NCBI GenBank assembly: GCA_023426365.1
Contig: JAFAAW010000044.1
Coordinates: 1 to 49,224, forward strand
Direction: 5' to 3'
DNA length: 49,224 bases
Origin: Pseudomonadota bacterium
Lineage (GTDB): Bacteria; Pseudomonadota; Alphaproteobacteria; Rhodospirillales; Magnetospirillaceae
The notes under the pieces are model-generated. The model did no database searches. It had not been told where the DNA came from and saw nothing but the letters and a program-made list of their open reading frames with translations. A program made the position numbers and the translations under genes. How positions within the stretch are numbered: position 1 is the stretch's first letter; each line of letters starts with the position of its first letter. Positions 24,694 to 32,612 of this stretch are shown here, piece after piece.

Positions 24694-26238
24694 CTATTTG
24701 CGGCGCCGCACCATGGCCTTGACCTCGGCCAGCCGGGTGGCGCCGGTGACGTGGGCGGCGGCGGCGAACACCACCAACCCCACCCCCACCAGGGCCGAGA
24801 CCACGATCAGCGCCTGCCAGGAATGGGCCGCCCACGGCCATGCCCAATGCTTGGCTGCGGCCAGCGCTGCGGCCATGGCGGCGGTGGCCGCCAGGATGCG
24901 CGGCGCGCGCGCTTTCAGGCGGGCATCCATGGCGAAGAAGCCGCGCCGGGCCAGGATGACCGCCAGCGCGGCCACGTTGAACCACGCCGCCAGCGCGGTG
25001 GACAGCGCCATGCCCACATGGGACAGCGGACCGATCAGCGCCAGGTTGAGGGCGACGTTCAGCACCATGGTGGCGCCCGCCACCTTGACCGGGGTGCGGG
25101 TGTCCTCGCGCGCAAAGAAGGCGGGAACCAGCACCTTGACCAGCACATAGGCCGGCAGGCCGACGGCAAAGGCCATCAGGGCGTCGGCGGTGGCCACCGT
25201 TTCGGCGGGGCCGAAGCTGCCGCGCTGGAACAGCACGCGGATGACCGGCTCGGCCAGCACCATCAGCGCGCCCGCCGCCGGCAGCGTCATCAGCAGGGCG
25301 AATTCCATGGCGCGGTTCTGGCTTTCGCGGGCGGCGTCCATCTCGCCGGCCTTGAGCTGGCGCGACAGCAGCGGCAGCAGCGCGGTGCCGATGGCGATGC
25401 CGACCACGCCCAGCGGCAACTGGTTCACGCGGTCGGCGTAGTTCAGGTACGACACCGCGCCGTTGGCCACCGTCGAGGCGATCATGGTGTTGATCACCAG
25501 ATTGACCTGGTAGACGCCGGCCCCCACCGCGCCGGGCACGATGCGGCGACCCAGCAGCCGGACCTCGGGGGTCAGGCGCGGGCGCACCAGCCTGAGCGGC
25601 ATGCCGGCCTTGCGCACCGAAAAGGCCAGCCACACGAACTGCACGATGCCGGCGGCGAAGGTGCCCCAGGCCAGGGCATGGCCGGGCGTTTCGGTCACCG
25701 GCGCCAGCGCCCACAGGCCGGTCATGGCGACGATGTTGAGCAGCACCGGCGTGCCGGCAGCGGCGGCGAAGCGGCCCAGCGAGTTGAGTACGCCCGCCTG
25801 CAGCGAGGTCAGCGAGATGAACAGCAGATAGGGAAAGCAGATGCGCGACAGCTCGACCGCCAGGTCCAGCTTGCCCTGCACCTCGGCGAAGCCGGGCGCC
25901 AAGGCGTAGATGGCCCACGGCATGGCCAGTTCGACCACCGCGACGAACACGCCCAGCACCAGCGCCATCACCGTCAGCGCCCGTTCGGCGAAGCTTTGCG
26001 CCTCGGCCTCGCCTTCCGCCGTCAGCTTGCCGGTGAACAGCGGCACGAAGGCGGCGTTGAAGGCGCCCTCGGCGAACAGCGAGCGGAACAGGTTGGGAAA
26101 GCGGAAGGCGACGAAGAAGGCGTCGGCCACCGCGCCCGCCCCCATGAAATGGGCGATCATCATCTCGCGCATCAGGCCGGTGACGCGCGACAGCATGGTG
26201 AAGCCACCCACGGTGGCGATGGATCGGAACAGGCTCAT
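24694..26238 (-). CDS. murJ: Lipid II flippase MurJ
   Basis: A 514-residue integral membrane protein of the MOP superfamily with about 14 helices. The N-terminal TVGGFTMLSRVTGLMREMMIA (about 9-29; core SRVTGLMRE), FRFPNLFRSLFAEGAFNAAFVP and later VLFQRGSFGP are MurJ/MviN signatures. It moves lipid-linked peptidoglycan precursor across the inner membrane and is normally essential. It lies 55 bp after glnD on the same strand. The basic C terminus (MVRRRK) is cytosolic. Assignment is firm. Confidence 0.95.
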   Translation of the reverse strand: MSLFRSIATVGGFTMLSRVTGLMREMMIAHFMGAGAVADAFFVAFRFPNLFRSLFAEGAFNAAFVPLFTGKLTAEGEAEAQSFAERALTVMALVLGVFVAVVELAMPWAIYALAPGFAEVQGKLDLAVELSRICFPYLLFISLTSLQAGVLNSLGRFAAAAGTPVLLNIVAMTGLWALAPVTETPGHALAWGTFAAGIVQFVWLAFSVRKAGMPLRLVRPRLTPEVRLLGRRIVPGAVGAGVYQVNLVINTMIASTVANGAVSYLNYADRVNQLPLGVVGIAIGTALLPLLSRQLKAGEMDAARESQNRAMEFALLMTLPAAGALMVLAEPVIRVLFQRGSFGPAETVATADALMAFAVGLPAYVLVKVLVPAFFAREDTRTPVKVAGATMVLNVALNLALIGPLSHVGMALSTALAAWFNVAALAVILARRGFFAMDARLKARAPRILAATAAMAAALAAAKHWAWPWAAHSWQALIVVSALVGVGLVVFAAAAHVTGATRLAEVKAMVRRRK

Positions 26239-26293
26239 GGACAGGGATTTAGCCTAAAATCGTGAAGAACACACCCCGTCCTTGGCGCCCGCG

Positions 26294-29059
26294 CTATTGG
26301 GCGGCCTGGGCCGGCTGGCCGCCCGGTTCGGCCAGCGCCTTGAGCAATTCGTCGCGCACCTGCTCCAGCTTGCGTTCGTGGCTGACCTTCAGGCCGAACA
26401 CGTCCTTGACGTAGAACACGTCCACCACCCGCTCGCCGTAGGTGGAGATGTGGGCCGAGGCGATCTGCAGCCCCGCCCGCGTCATCGCCGCCGTCAGGTC
26501 GTACAGCAGGCCGGGCCGGTCGCGGCCGTTCAGCTCCAGCAGGGTGTGGGTGGTGGACGCCTTGTTGTCCACGATGACGCGCGGCGGCACCTTGAACACA
26601 TGGGCGCGGCTGGGCAGCTTGCCCTTGCGCGCCGCCAGTTCCTTGTCCAGCCACATGCGGCCCGACAGCACCTGTTCGATCACCGCCGACAGCTTGGCCA
26701 GCTTGGGTGGGCTGTCGAAGGCGCCGCCCTCGGAATCCTGGATCCAGAAGGTGTCCAGCGCCATGCCGTTGGCCAGCGTGATGATCTTGGCGTCCACGAT
26801 GTTGGCCCCCGACACCGCCATGGCGCCGGCAATCTGCGAGAACAGGCCGGGATGGTCGCTGGTGTAGACGGTGATTTCGGTAACGGAACGCTTGGTGTCC
26901 ACCCGCGATTCCACCGTCAGGGGGGCGCGGGTGGTTTCCGCCTCGCGCACCAGCCGGGCGTGGCGCAGATGGGTGGCGGTGTCGAAGCTGGTCCAGTAAT
27001 TGGGATAGCCGCGCGCCAGATGGGCGTCGATGTCCGCGGCCGGCCAGCGGGTCGCCGCCAGTTCCGTGCGCAGGGCGTCCTGGGCGGCCTGGATGCGGGA
27101 CTCGCGGGCATCGGCCAGGCCGCCCAGCATCATTTCCTCGGAGCGCAGGTACAGCTCGCGCAGAAGCCCGCCCTTCCAGCCGTTCCACACGTTGGGGCCG
27201 ACGGCGCGGATGTCGGCCACGGTCAGGCACAGAAGCAGGCGCAGGCGCTCGGGGCTTTGCACCAGGGCGACGAAATCGGCGATGGTCTTGGGGTCGTCGA
27301 TGTCGCGCTTGAAGGCGATGCGGCTCATGGTCAGGTGTTCGCGCACCAGCCAGGCCACGGTTTCCGTTTCGGCATCGGAAAGGCCGAAGCGCGGGCACAG
27401 CTTCATGGCCACCTCGGCGCCCAGGGTCGAGTGGTCGCCGTTGCGGCCCTTGGCGATGTCGTGCAGCAGCACCGACAGGTACAGCACCTCGCGCGACGCC
27501 ACCTTGTGGATGATCTGCGACGACACCGGCGCCTCCTCCTTGAGGCGGCCGCTTTCGATGGCGTGCAGGATGCCCACCGCCTGCACCGTGTGCTCGTCCA
27601 CGGTGTAGACGTGGTACATGTCGTACTGCATCTGGGCGACGACGCGGCCGAAATCGGGGATGAAGCGGCCCAAGACCCCGGCCTCGTTCATGTGCCTGAG
27701 CGCCACTTCCGGGTTCTTGCGGCTGGTCAGCATGGCCAGGAACAGCCGGTTGGCGCGCGGGTCCTCGCGCACGGCGGCGTCGATGCGCTTGAGGTTGCGG
27801 TGTACCAGGTCCAGCGCCTTGGGATGGATGTCCAGGTCGTGTTCCAGCGCGGTGTGGAACAGCCGGATCATGGCGACCGGGTCCTTTTCGAACTGGTCGT
27901 CCGAGGCGCAGGTCAGGCGGTCGCCGTCCATCTTGAAGCCGGCCACCGTGCCGCGCTTGAGCGACAGCAGGCGGCCCAGCCGCAGCTTGGGCTTGCGCTT
28001 CTGCTGTTCCTCGGCCAGCGCGCAGAACAGCCGGGTCAGGTCGCCCACATCCTTGGCCACCAGGAAGAAGTGCTTCATGAAGCGTTCGACGCCGCGACTG
28101 CCGGCGCGGTCGGCATAGCCCATGCGCTGGGCGATCTCCTGCTGCACGTCGAAGGTCAGGCGGTCCTCGGGCCGGCCGGTCAGGTAATGCAGGTGGCAGC
28201 GCACCGTCCACAGGAAGGCCTGGGCCTTGGTGAAGCGCTTTTCCGCATCGCGCGAGATCAGGCCGGCGCTGACCAGCTCGCCGATCTCGGCCACCCGGTA
28301 CAGGTACTTGGCCAGCCAGTACAGGGTGTGCAGGTCGCGCAGGCCGCCCTTGCCCTCCTTGACGTTGGGTTCCAGCACATAGCGGGTGTCGCCCATCTGG
28401 GCATGGCGGGAATCGCGCTCGGCCAGCTTGGATTCAACGAATTCCTCGGCCGAGCCGGCGACGACGTCGTTGCGAAAGCGGTTCTGAAGCTCGAAGAACA
28501 GGTCCTGGTCGCCCCAGATCCAGCGCATTTCCAAAAGCGCGGTGCGGATGGTCAGGTCTTCCTTGGCCTGACGCACGCATTCGTCCGCGGAGCGGGTGGA
28601 GTGCCCCACCTTCAGCCCCATGTCCCACAGCATGTACAGGATGTATTCGACGATCTGTTCGTGCCAGGGCGTGCGCTTGTAGGGGGTCAGGAACAAGAGG
28701 TCGATGTCCGATTGCGGCGACAGCTCGGCGCGGCCATAGCCGCCCACCGCCACCAGGCTCATGGCCTCGCCGCTGGTGCGGATGCCTTGCGGGAACTCGA
28801 ACTCGGCGGCGAAGTCGTGGACGGTGCGGATCAACTGGTCGATCAGGAAGCAGTTCTCGCGCACCGTCTGGGCGCCGTCGCCCTTGGCGTCGAAGCGGGC
28901 GCGGATTTCCGCCCTTCCTGCCGCCAGCGCCGCCTTGAAGGTTTCCAGCACCTTGGCGCGCCGCTTGACCTTGGGCAGATCGAGCGCCACCACCCCGGTC
29001 AGGCGCTCGATCAGGTCGCGGCGGTCGATGATGGCGCGCTGGGCGGAAATCTTGCTCAT
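26294..29059 (-). CDS. glnD: PII uridylyltransferase / uridylyl-removing enzyme
   Basis: A 921-residue cytosolic nitrogen sensor that uridylylates PII proteins when nitrogen is scarce and removes UMP when glutamine is high. Domains in order: nucleotidyltransferase with GGYGRAEL (106-113) and the metal-binding Asp118/Asp120 in SDIDLLF, a GlnD linker domain, an HD domain (LLHDIAKGRNGDHS, about 520-535), and two C-terminal ACT domains (about 720-800 and 830-905). Length is standard. It lies between mutS (134 bp upstream) and murJ, all on one strand. A TATAAT sequence lies 30 bp before the start. Confidence 0.95.
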   Translation of the reverse strand: MSKISAQRAIIDRRDLIERLTGVVALDLPKVKRRAKVLETFKAALAAGRAEIRARFDAKGDGAQTVRENCFLIDQLIRTVHDFAAEFEFPQGIRTSGEAMSLVAVGGYGRAELSPQSDIDLLFLTPYKRTPWHEQIVEYILYMLWDMGLKVGHSTRSADECVRQAKEDLTIRTALLEMRWIWGDQDLFFELQNRFRNDVVAGSAEEFVESKLAERDSRHAQMGDTRYVLEPNVKEGKGGLRDLHTLYWLAKYLYRVAEIGELVSAGLISRDAEKRFTKAQAFLWTVRCHLHYLTGRPEDRLTFDVQQEIAQRMGYADRAGSRGVERFMKHFFLVAKDVGDLTRLFCALAEEQQKRKPKLRLGRLLSLKRGTVAGFKMDGDRLTCASDDQFEKDPVAMIRLFHTALEHDLDIHPKALDLVHRNLKRIDAAVREDPRANRLFLAMLTSRKNPEVALRHMNEAGVLGRFIPDFGRVVAQMQYDMYHVYTVDEHTVQAVGILHAIESGRLKEEAPVSSQIIHKVASREVLYLSVLLHDIAKGRNGDHSTLGAEVAMKLCPRFGLSDAETETVAWLVREHLTMSRIAFKRDIDDPKTIADFVALVQSPERLRLLLCLTVADIRAVGPNVWNGWKGGLLRELYLRSEEMMLGGLADARESRIQAAQDALRTELAATRWPAADIDAHLARGYPNYWTSFDTATHLRHARLVREAETTRAPLTVESRVDTKRSVTEITVYTSDHPGLFSQIAGAMAVSGANIVDAKIITLANGMALDTFWIQDSEGGAFDSPPKLAKLSAVIEQVLSGRMWLDKELAARKGKLPSRAHVFKVPPRVIVDNKASTTHTLLELNGRDRPGLLYDLTAAMTRAGLQIASAHISTYGERVVDVFYVKDVFGLKVSHERKLEQVRDELLKALAEPGGQPAQAAQ

Positions 29060-29089
29060 AGGGCACCAGATGGGAGACGTGGAAAGCGG

Positions 29090-29095
29090 ATTATA
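29090..29095 (-). promoter_or_regulatory. Candidate -10 element of the glnD promoter
   Basis: The minus strand reads TATAAT at 29095-29090, 30 bp before the glnD ATG, in the only AT-rich pocket of this area. A convincing TTGACA-like -35 is not present 16-18 bp upstream; TGGCAC stands 18 bp away. The pocket also holds TTATAAAAA and the inverted repeat TGCTTAAAGCA. Confidence 0.35.
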
Positions 29096-29194
29096 GGTCC
29101 CGTTTTCCGCGCCGTGCCACGCGTTTTTATAATGCTTAAAGCAGTGGCAAACCGTGCCTAAAGTGCAGTCATCGCGGGGTCGAACCGACCTTTC

Positions 29195-31855
29195 CTAGCG
29201 CATCAGCCCCTTGAGTTCGTAAATGAGGTCCAGCGCCGCGCGCGGGGTCAGTTCGTCGGGGTTCAACGCCTTGAGCCGCTCCTCGGCGGCGCTGGGTTCG
29301 GCCGCGGCCGCCTCCGCCGCGCGCGGCTTGGGCCGGGCCAGGGCGGCGAACAGCGGCAGGTCGTCGGCCAGCCGGGCGACCGCGTTGCTTTCCTCGCCCT
29401 TTTCCAGCGCGCCCAGCACCTCCTCGGCGCGGTGGACCACCGCCGGCGGCAGGCCGGCCAGCCGGGCCACGTGGATGCCGTAGGAGCGGTCGGCGGCGCC
29501 CGCCGCCACCTCGTGCAGGAACACCACGTCGCCCTGCCATTCCTTGACCCGCATCTGGTGGCAGGACAATTGCGGCAGGCGGGCGGCCAGCCGGGTCAGC
29601 TCGTGGTAATGGGTGGCGAACAGCGCGCGGCAGCAATTGACCTCGTGCAGGTTCTCCACCACCGCCCAGGCGATGGACAGGCCGTCAAAGGTGGCGGTGC
29701 CGCGTCCGATCTCGTCCAGGATGACCAGCGCGCGGGGACCGGACTGGTTCAGGATGGCGGCCGTCTCCACCATCTCGACCATGAAGGTGGAGCGCCCGCG
29801 CGCCAGATCGTCGGCGGCGCCGACGCGCGAGAACAGGCGGTCCACCACGCCGATATGGGCGGATGCGGCCGGCACGAACGAACCGGCCTGGGCCAGCAGC
29901 GCGATCACCGCGTTCTGGCGCAGGAAGGTGGACTTGCCGGCCATGTTGGGACCGGTGATCAGCCACAGCCTTTGCCCGTCGGACAGGTCGCAATCGTTGG
30001 CCACGAAGGCGCCGGCATGGGCGCTGGCCAGCGCCGCCTCCACCACCGGGTGGCGGCCGCCCTTGATGTCGAAGGTCAGGCTGTCGTCCACCACCGGCCG
30101 GGTCCAGCCGCAATCCACCGCCAGCTCGGCCAGGGCGGCGGCCACGTCCAGGCCGGCCAGCGCGCGGGCGCAGGCGGCGATGGCGGCGGCGTGGCCGATC
30201 GCCTCGCGGATCAGCTCGTCCAGCAGGTCCAGCTCCAGCGCCAGCGCGCGTTCCGCCGCGCCCTGGATCTTGCCGGCCAGCTCGATCAGCTCCGAGGTGG
30301 TGTAGCGCGCCGCGTTCGCCATGGTCTGGCGGTGGATGAAGCGCTCGTCCAGCTTGTCCGCCTGCTTGCTGGGCACCTCCACATGGTGGCCGATGATGTT
30401 GTTGTGGCGGATCTTCAGGCTGGCGACGCCGGTCTCCTCGGCATAGCGGCGCTCCAGCCGCGCCAGCATGCCGAAGCCTTCGGTGCGCAGCGTCTTCAGC
30501 TCGTCCAGGGCCGGGTGGTAGCCGGCCTGGATGAAGCCGCCGTCGCGGGCGTTCAGCGGCAGTTCCTCGGCCAGGGCGCGGGTCAGCCGGTCCACCAGGG
30601 CCGAATGCTCGCCCAAGCCCTCGGCCAGCCCGGCGATGCCCGCGGGCGGGGTGCCCAGCCCGCCGGTGGCCAGGGTGGTGCGCAGGCCCGGCACCTGGGC
30701 CAGCGCGTCGCGGATGGCGGCCAGGTCGCGCGGCCCGCCGCGCCCCAGGCTCAGGCGCGACAGCGCGCGCTCCACGTCGGGGCAGCGTCGCAGGCTGTCG
30801 CGGATGGCGGCGCGCACGCTCTCGCCCTCGACGAAAAAGGCGATGGTGTCCAGGCGCCGCTCGATCGCCGCCGGATCGGTCAGCGGTGCCGACAGCCTTG
30901 TGGCCAGCCGCCGCGCGCCCGCCCCGGTCACCGTGCGGTCGATGGTGGCCAGCAGGCTGCCGCGCCGCTCGCCCGACAGCGTTTCGGTCAGTTCCAGGTT
31001 GCGGCGGGTGGCGGCGTCGATCTCCATCACCGCGCCCTGGGCCAGCCGGCGCGGCGGGTTGAGGCGCGGCAGCTTGCCCTTCTGGGTCAGCTCGACGTAA
31101 TCGACCAGGGCGCCGCCGGCGGCCAGTTCGGCGCGCGAGAAGGCGCCGAAGCCGTCCAGCGCGCCGACGCCGTACAGCGCCTCCAGCCGGCGGCGGGAAT
31201 TTTCGGAATCGAAACGGACCCCCGGCAGCGGGGTCAGCACGTTCTTCCACTCGCTCCACACCTCGGCCAGGGCGGCGGTGTTGACCAAGCGGTCGGGCAC
31301 CAGCAGCTCGCCGGGGGCCAGGCGGGCCAGCACGGCCGCCAATTGGCCCATCTCCACCGCCTGCATGGCGAAATCGCCGGTGGACACGTCCACCCAGGCC
31401 AGCCCCAGCCCGCCATGGGCCTCGGCCAGCGCGGCCAGGTAATTGTGGGCGCGGGCGTCGAGCAGGTTGTCCTCGGTCAGCGTGCCGGGGGTGACGATGC
31501 GGATGACGTCGCGCGCCACCACCGATTTGGAGCCACGCTTCTTGGCCTCGGCCGGGTCCTCGGTCTGCTCGGCGATGGCCACCTTGAAGCCCGAGCGCAC
31601 CAGCTTGGACAGATAGACCTCGTACGAGCGGATGGGCACGCCGCACATCTGGATGTCCTCGCCCAGATGCTTGCCGCGCTTGGTCAGCGCGATGTCCAGC
31701 GCGGCCGCCGCGCGCACGGCGTCGTCGAAGAACAATTCGTAGAAATCGCCCATGCGATAGAACAGCAGACAATCGGGATGGGCATGCTTGATGGCCAGGT
31801 ACTGGGCCATCATGGGCGTGGCATCGGCGGGAATGTCCGGGGTCTGGGCGGTCAC
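29195..31855 (-). CDS. mutS: DNA mismatch repair protein MutS
   Basis: An 886-residue ATPase that detects mismatches. The mismatch-binding Phe-x-Glu is in MGDFYELFF (about 37-45), Walker A is GPNMAGKSTFLRQ (about 636-648), and the dimer/ATPase blocks STFMVEM, LDEIGRGTATFDGLSIAWA and FATHYHEL follow. I choose the GTG at 31855 (VTAQTPDIPADATPMMAQYL) because E. coli MutS has the same ten-odd residues before TPMM; the ATG at 31813 is an alternative and the open frame further upstream is not homologous. The ribosome site is weak. It diverges from the 168-residue protein gene. Confidence 0.95.
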   Translation of the reverse strand: MTAQTPDIPADATPMMAQYLAIKHAHPDCLLFYRMGDFYELFFDDAVRAAAALDIALTKRGKHLGEDIQMCGVPIRSYEVYLSKLVRSGFKVAIAEQTEDPAEAKKRGSKSVVARDVIRIVTPGTLTEDNLLDARAHNYLAALAEAHGGLGLAWVDVSTGDFAMQAVEMGQLAAVLARLAPGELLVPDRLVNTAALAEVWSEWKNVLTPLPGVRFDSENSRRRLEALYGVGALDGFGAFSRAELAAGGALVDYVELTQKGKLPRLNPPRRLAQGAVMEIDAATRRNLELTETLSGERRGSLLATIDRTVTGAGARRLATRLSAPLTDPAAIERRLDTIAFFVEGESVRAAIRDSLRRCPDVERALSRLSLGRGGPRDLAAIRDALAQVPGLRTTLATGGLGTPPAGIAGLAEGLGEHSALVDRLTRALAEELPLNARDGGFIQAGYHPALDELKTLRTEGFGMLARLERRYAEETGVASLKIRHNNIIGHHVEVPSKQADKLDERFIHRQTMANAARYTTSELIELAGKIQGAAERALALELDLLDELIREAIGHAAAIAACARALAGLDVAAALAELAVDCGWTRPVVDDSLTFDIKGGRHPVVEAALASAHAGAFVANDCDLSDGQRLWLITGPNMAGKSTFLRQNAVIALLAQAGSFVPAASAHIGVVDRLFSRVGAADDLARGRSTFMVEMVETAAILNQSGPRALVILDEIGRGTATFDGLSIAWAVVENLHEVNCCRALFATHYHELTRLAARLPQLSCHQMRVKEWQGDVVFLHEVAAGAADRSYGIHVARLAGLPPAVVHRAEEVLGALEKGEESNAVARLADDLPLFAALARPKPRAAEAAAAEPSAAEERLKALNPDELTPRAALDLIYELKGLMR

Positions 31856-32057
31856 TGGTTCTGATCCGGCAATGATCGGGGAACGGGGCGGCACGTTAGC
31901 ATGGCGCACCCCGCCGGCAAACCATGAGCGCATTGTCATGAAGGTTTCAAACCGTCCGGCCGTCCGGGCGGTTAGGATGCCCATCCTTTCGCACCCCCTA
32001 TGCAGGTGTTCGGCGATGGCGCACAATGCTTCCCCCCGGCAACCGACGGAGGGTCTC
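31856..32057. other. 202-bp divergent intergenic region, no gene seen
   Basis: This gap separates the starts of mutS and the 168-residue protein gene and must contain both promoters. I see no convincing sigma70 pair. The only clear element is GGAGG just before the GTG start at 32058. Confidence 0.4.
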
Positions 32058-32564
32058 GTGACCGCCACCAACACCGCTTCCATCCCGACCCGCGAGGTCG
32101 TGGGCACCTTTGCCGACCGCGAGCATTTCCAGGCCGCCATCGACGCGCTGCTCAAGGCCGGTTTCCCGCGCACCGACCTGTCGGTGCTGTCGTCGCACGA
32201 ATCCATCGACACCGCCACGGCCCAGCCCGGCAAATCGTGGAAGGACGTGCTGGTCGCCCTGGTGGGCGAGCTCAAATACGAAGGCCCGCTGGTGGCCGCC
32301 GGCCTGATTGCGCTGGCCGCCGGTCCGGTGGGCGCGGCCATCGCCGGCCTGGTGGCGGCCGGGGTGGGCGGCGCCGCCGCCAAGGAATTGCTGGACGAGG
32401 TTTCGGCGCTGCCCGATTCCGAGGCCTTCGCCAAGGCGCTGGCCGCCGGCAGCGTGATTTTGTGGGTGTCCGCCGACGATGCGGCGGCCGAGGCCAAGGC
32501 CAAGGCGATCCTGCATGAGCAGGCCGCGCAGAATATTCATGTGTTCGAGCGCAAAGGGCGCTAA
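32058..32564 (+). CDS. Small protein with a glycine-rich hydrophobic hairpin, unknown function
   Basis: A 168-residue protein. Residues about 10-45 (TREVVGTFADREHFQAAIDAL, broken here at 20 residues: REVVGTFADREHFQAAIDAL) form an alpha/beta unit like that at the start of general-stress-protein 17M/YflT-type domains. The middle (about 80-115) is a Gly/Ala-rich hydrophobic helical hairpin (LIALAAGPVGAAIAGLVAAG). The C-terminal part returns to a ferredoxin-like strand-helix unit (SVILWVSADDAAAEAKAKAI). It resembles bacterial stress-response proteins with a membrane-inserting hairpin, but I do not recognise a named family with certainty. The GTG at 32058 has GGAGG 5-6 bp upstream. maeB follows 48 bp later. 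Confidence 0.7.
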   Translation: MTATNTASIPTREVVGTFADREHFQAAIDALLKAGFPRTDLSVLSSHESIDTATAQPGKSWKDVLVALVGELKYEGPLVAAGLIALAAGPVGAAIAGLVAAGVGGAAAKELLDEVSALPDSEAFAKALAAGSVILWVSADDAAAEAKAKAILHEQAAQNIHVFERKGR

Positions 32565-32612
32565 AACCGCGCCCTTCCCGCCAACGAAGAAGAACGTCCA
32601 GGACCCCTATCC

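Noticed and set aside
29100..29125. Sigma54 promoter before glnD (TGGCAC)
   Set aside because: The -24-like TGGCAC lacks the GC of the -12 element at the right distance.
26282..29161. 959-codon plus-strand frame opposite glnD
   Set aside because: Antisense shadow of GlnD with no recognisable motif.
29160..29194. tRNA-like GGTTCGA near the mutS stop
   Set aside because: It is part of a small hairpin (GGTC-loop-GACC); no acceptor stem, anticodon arm or D arm can be drawn around it.
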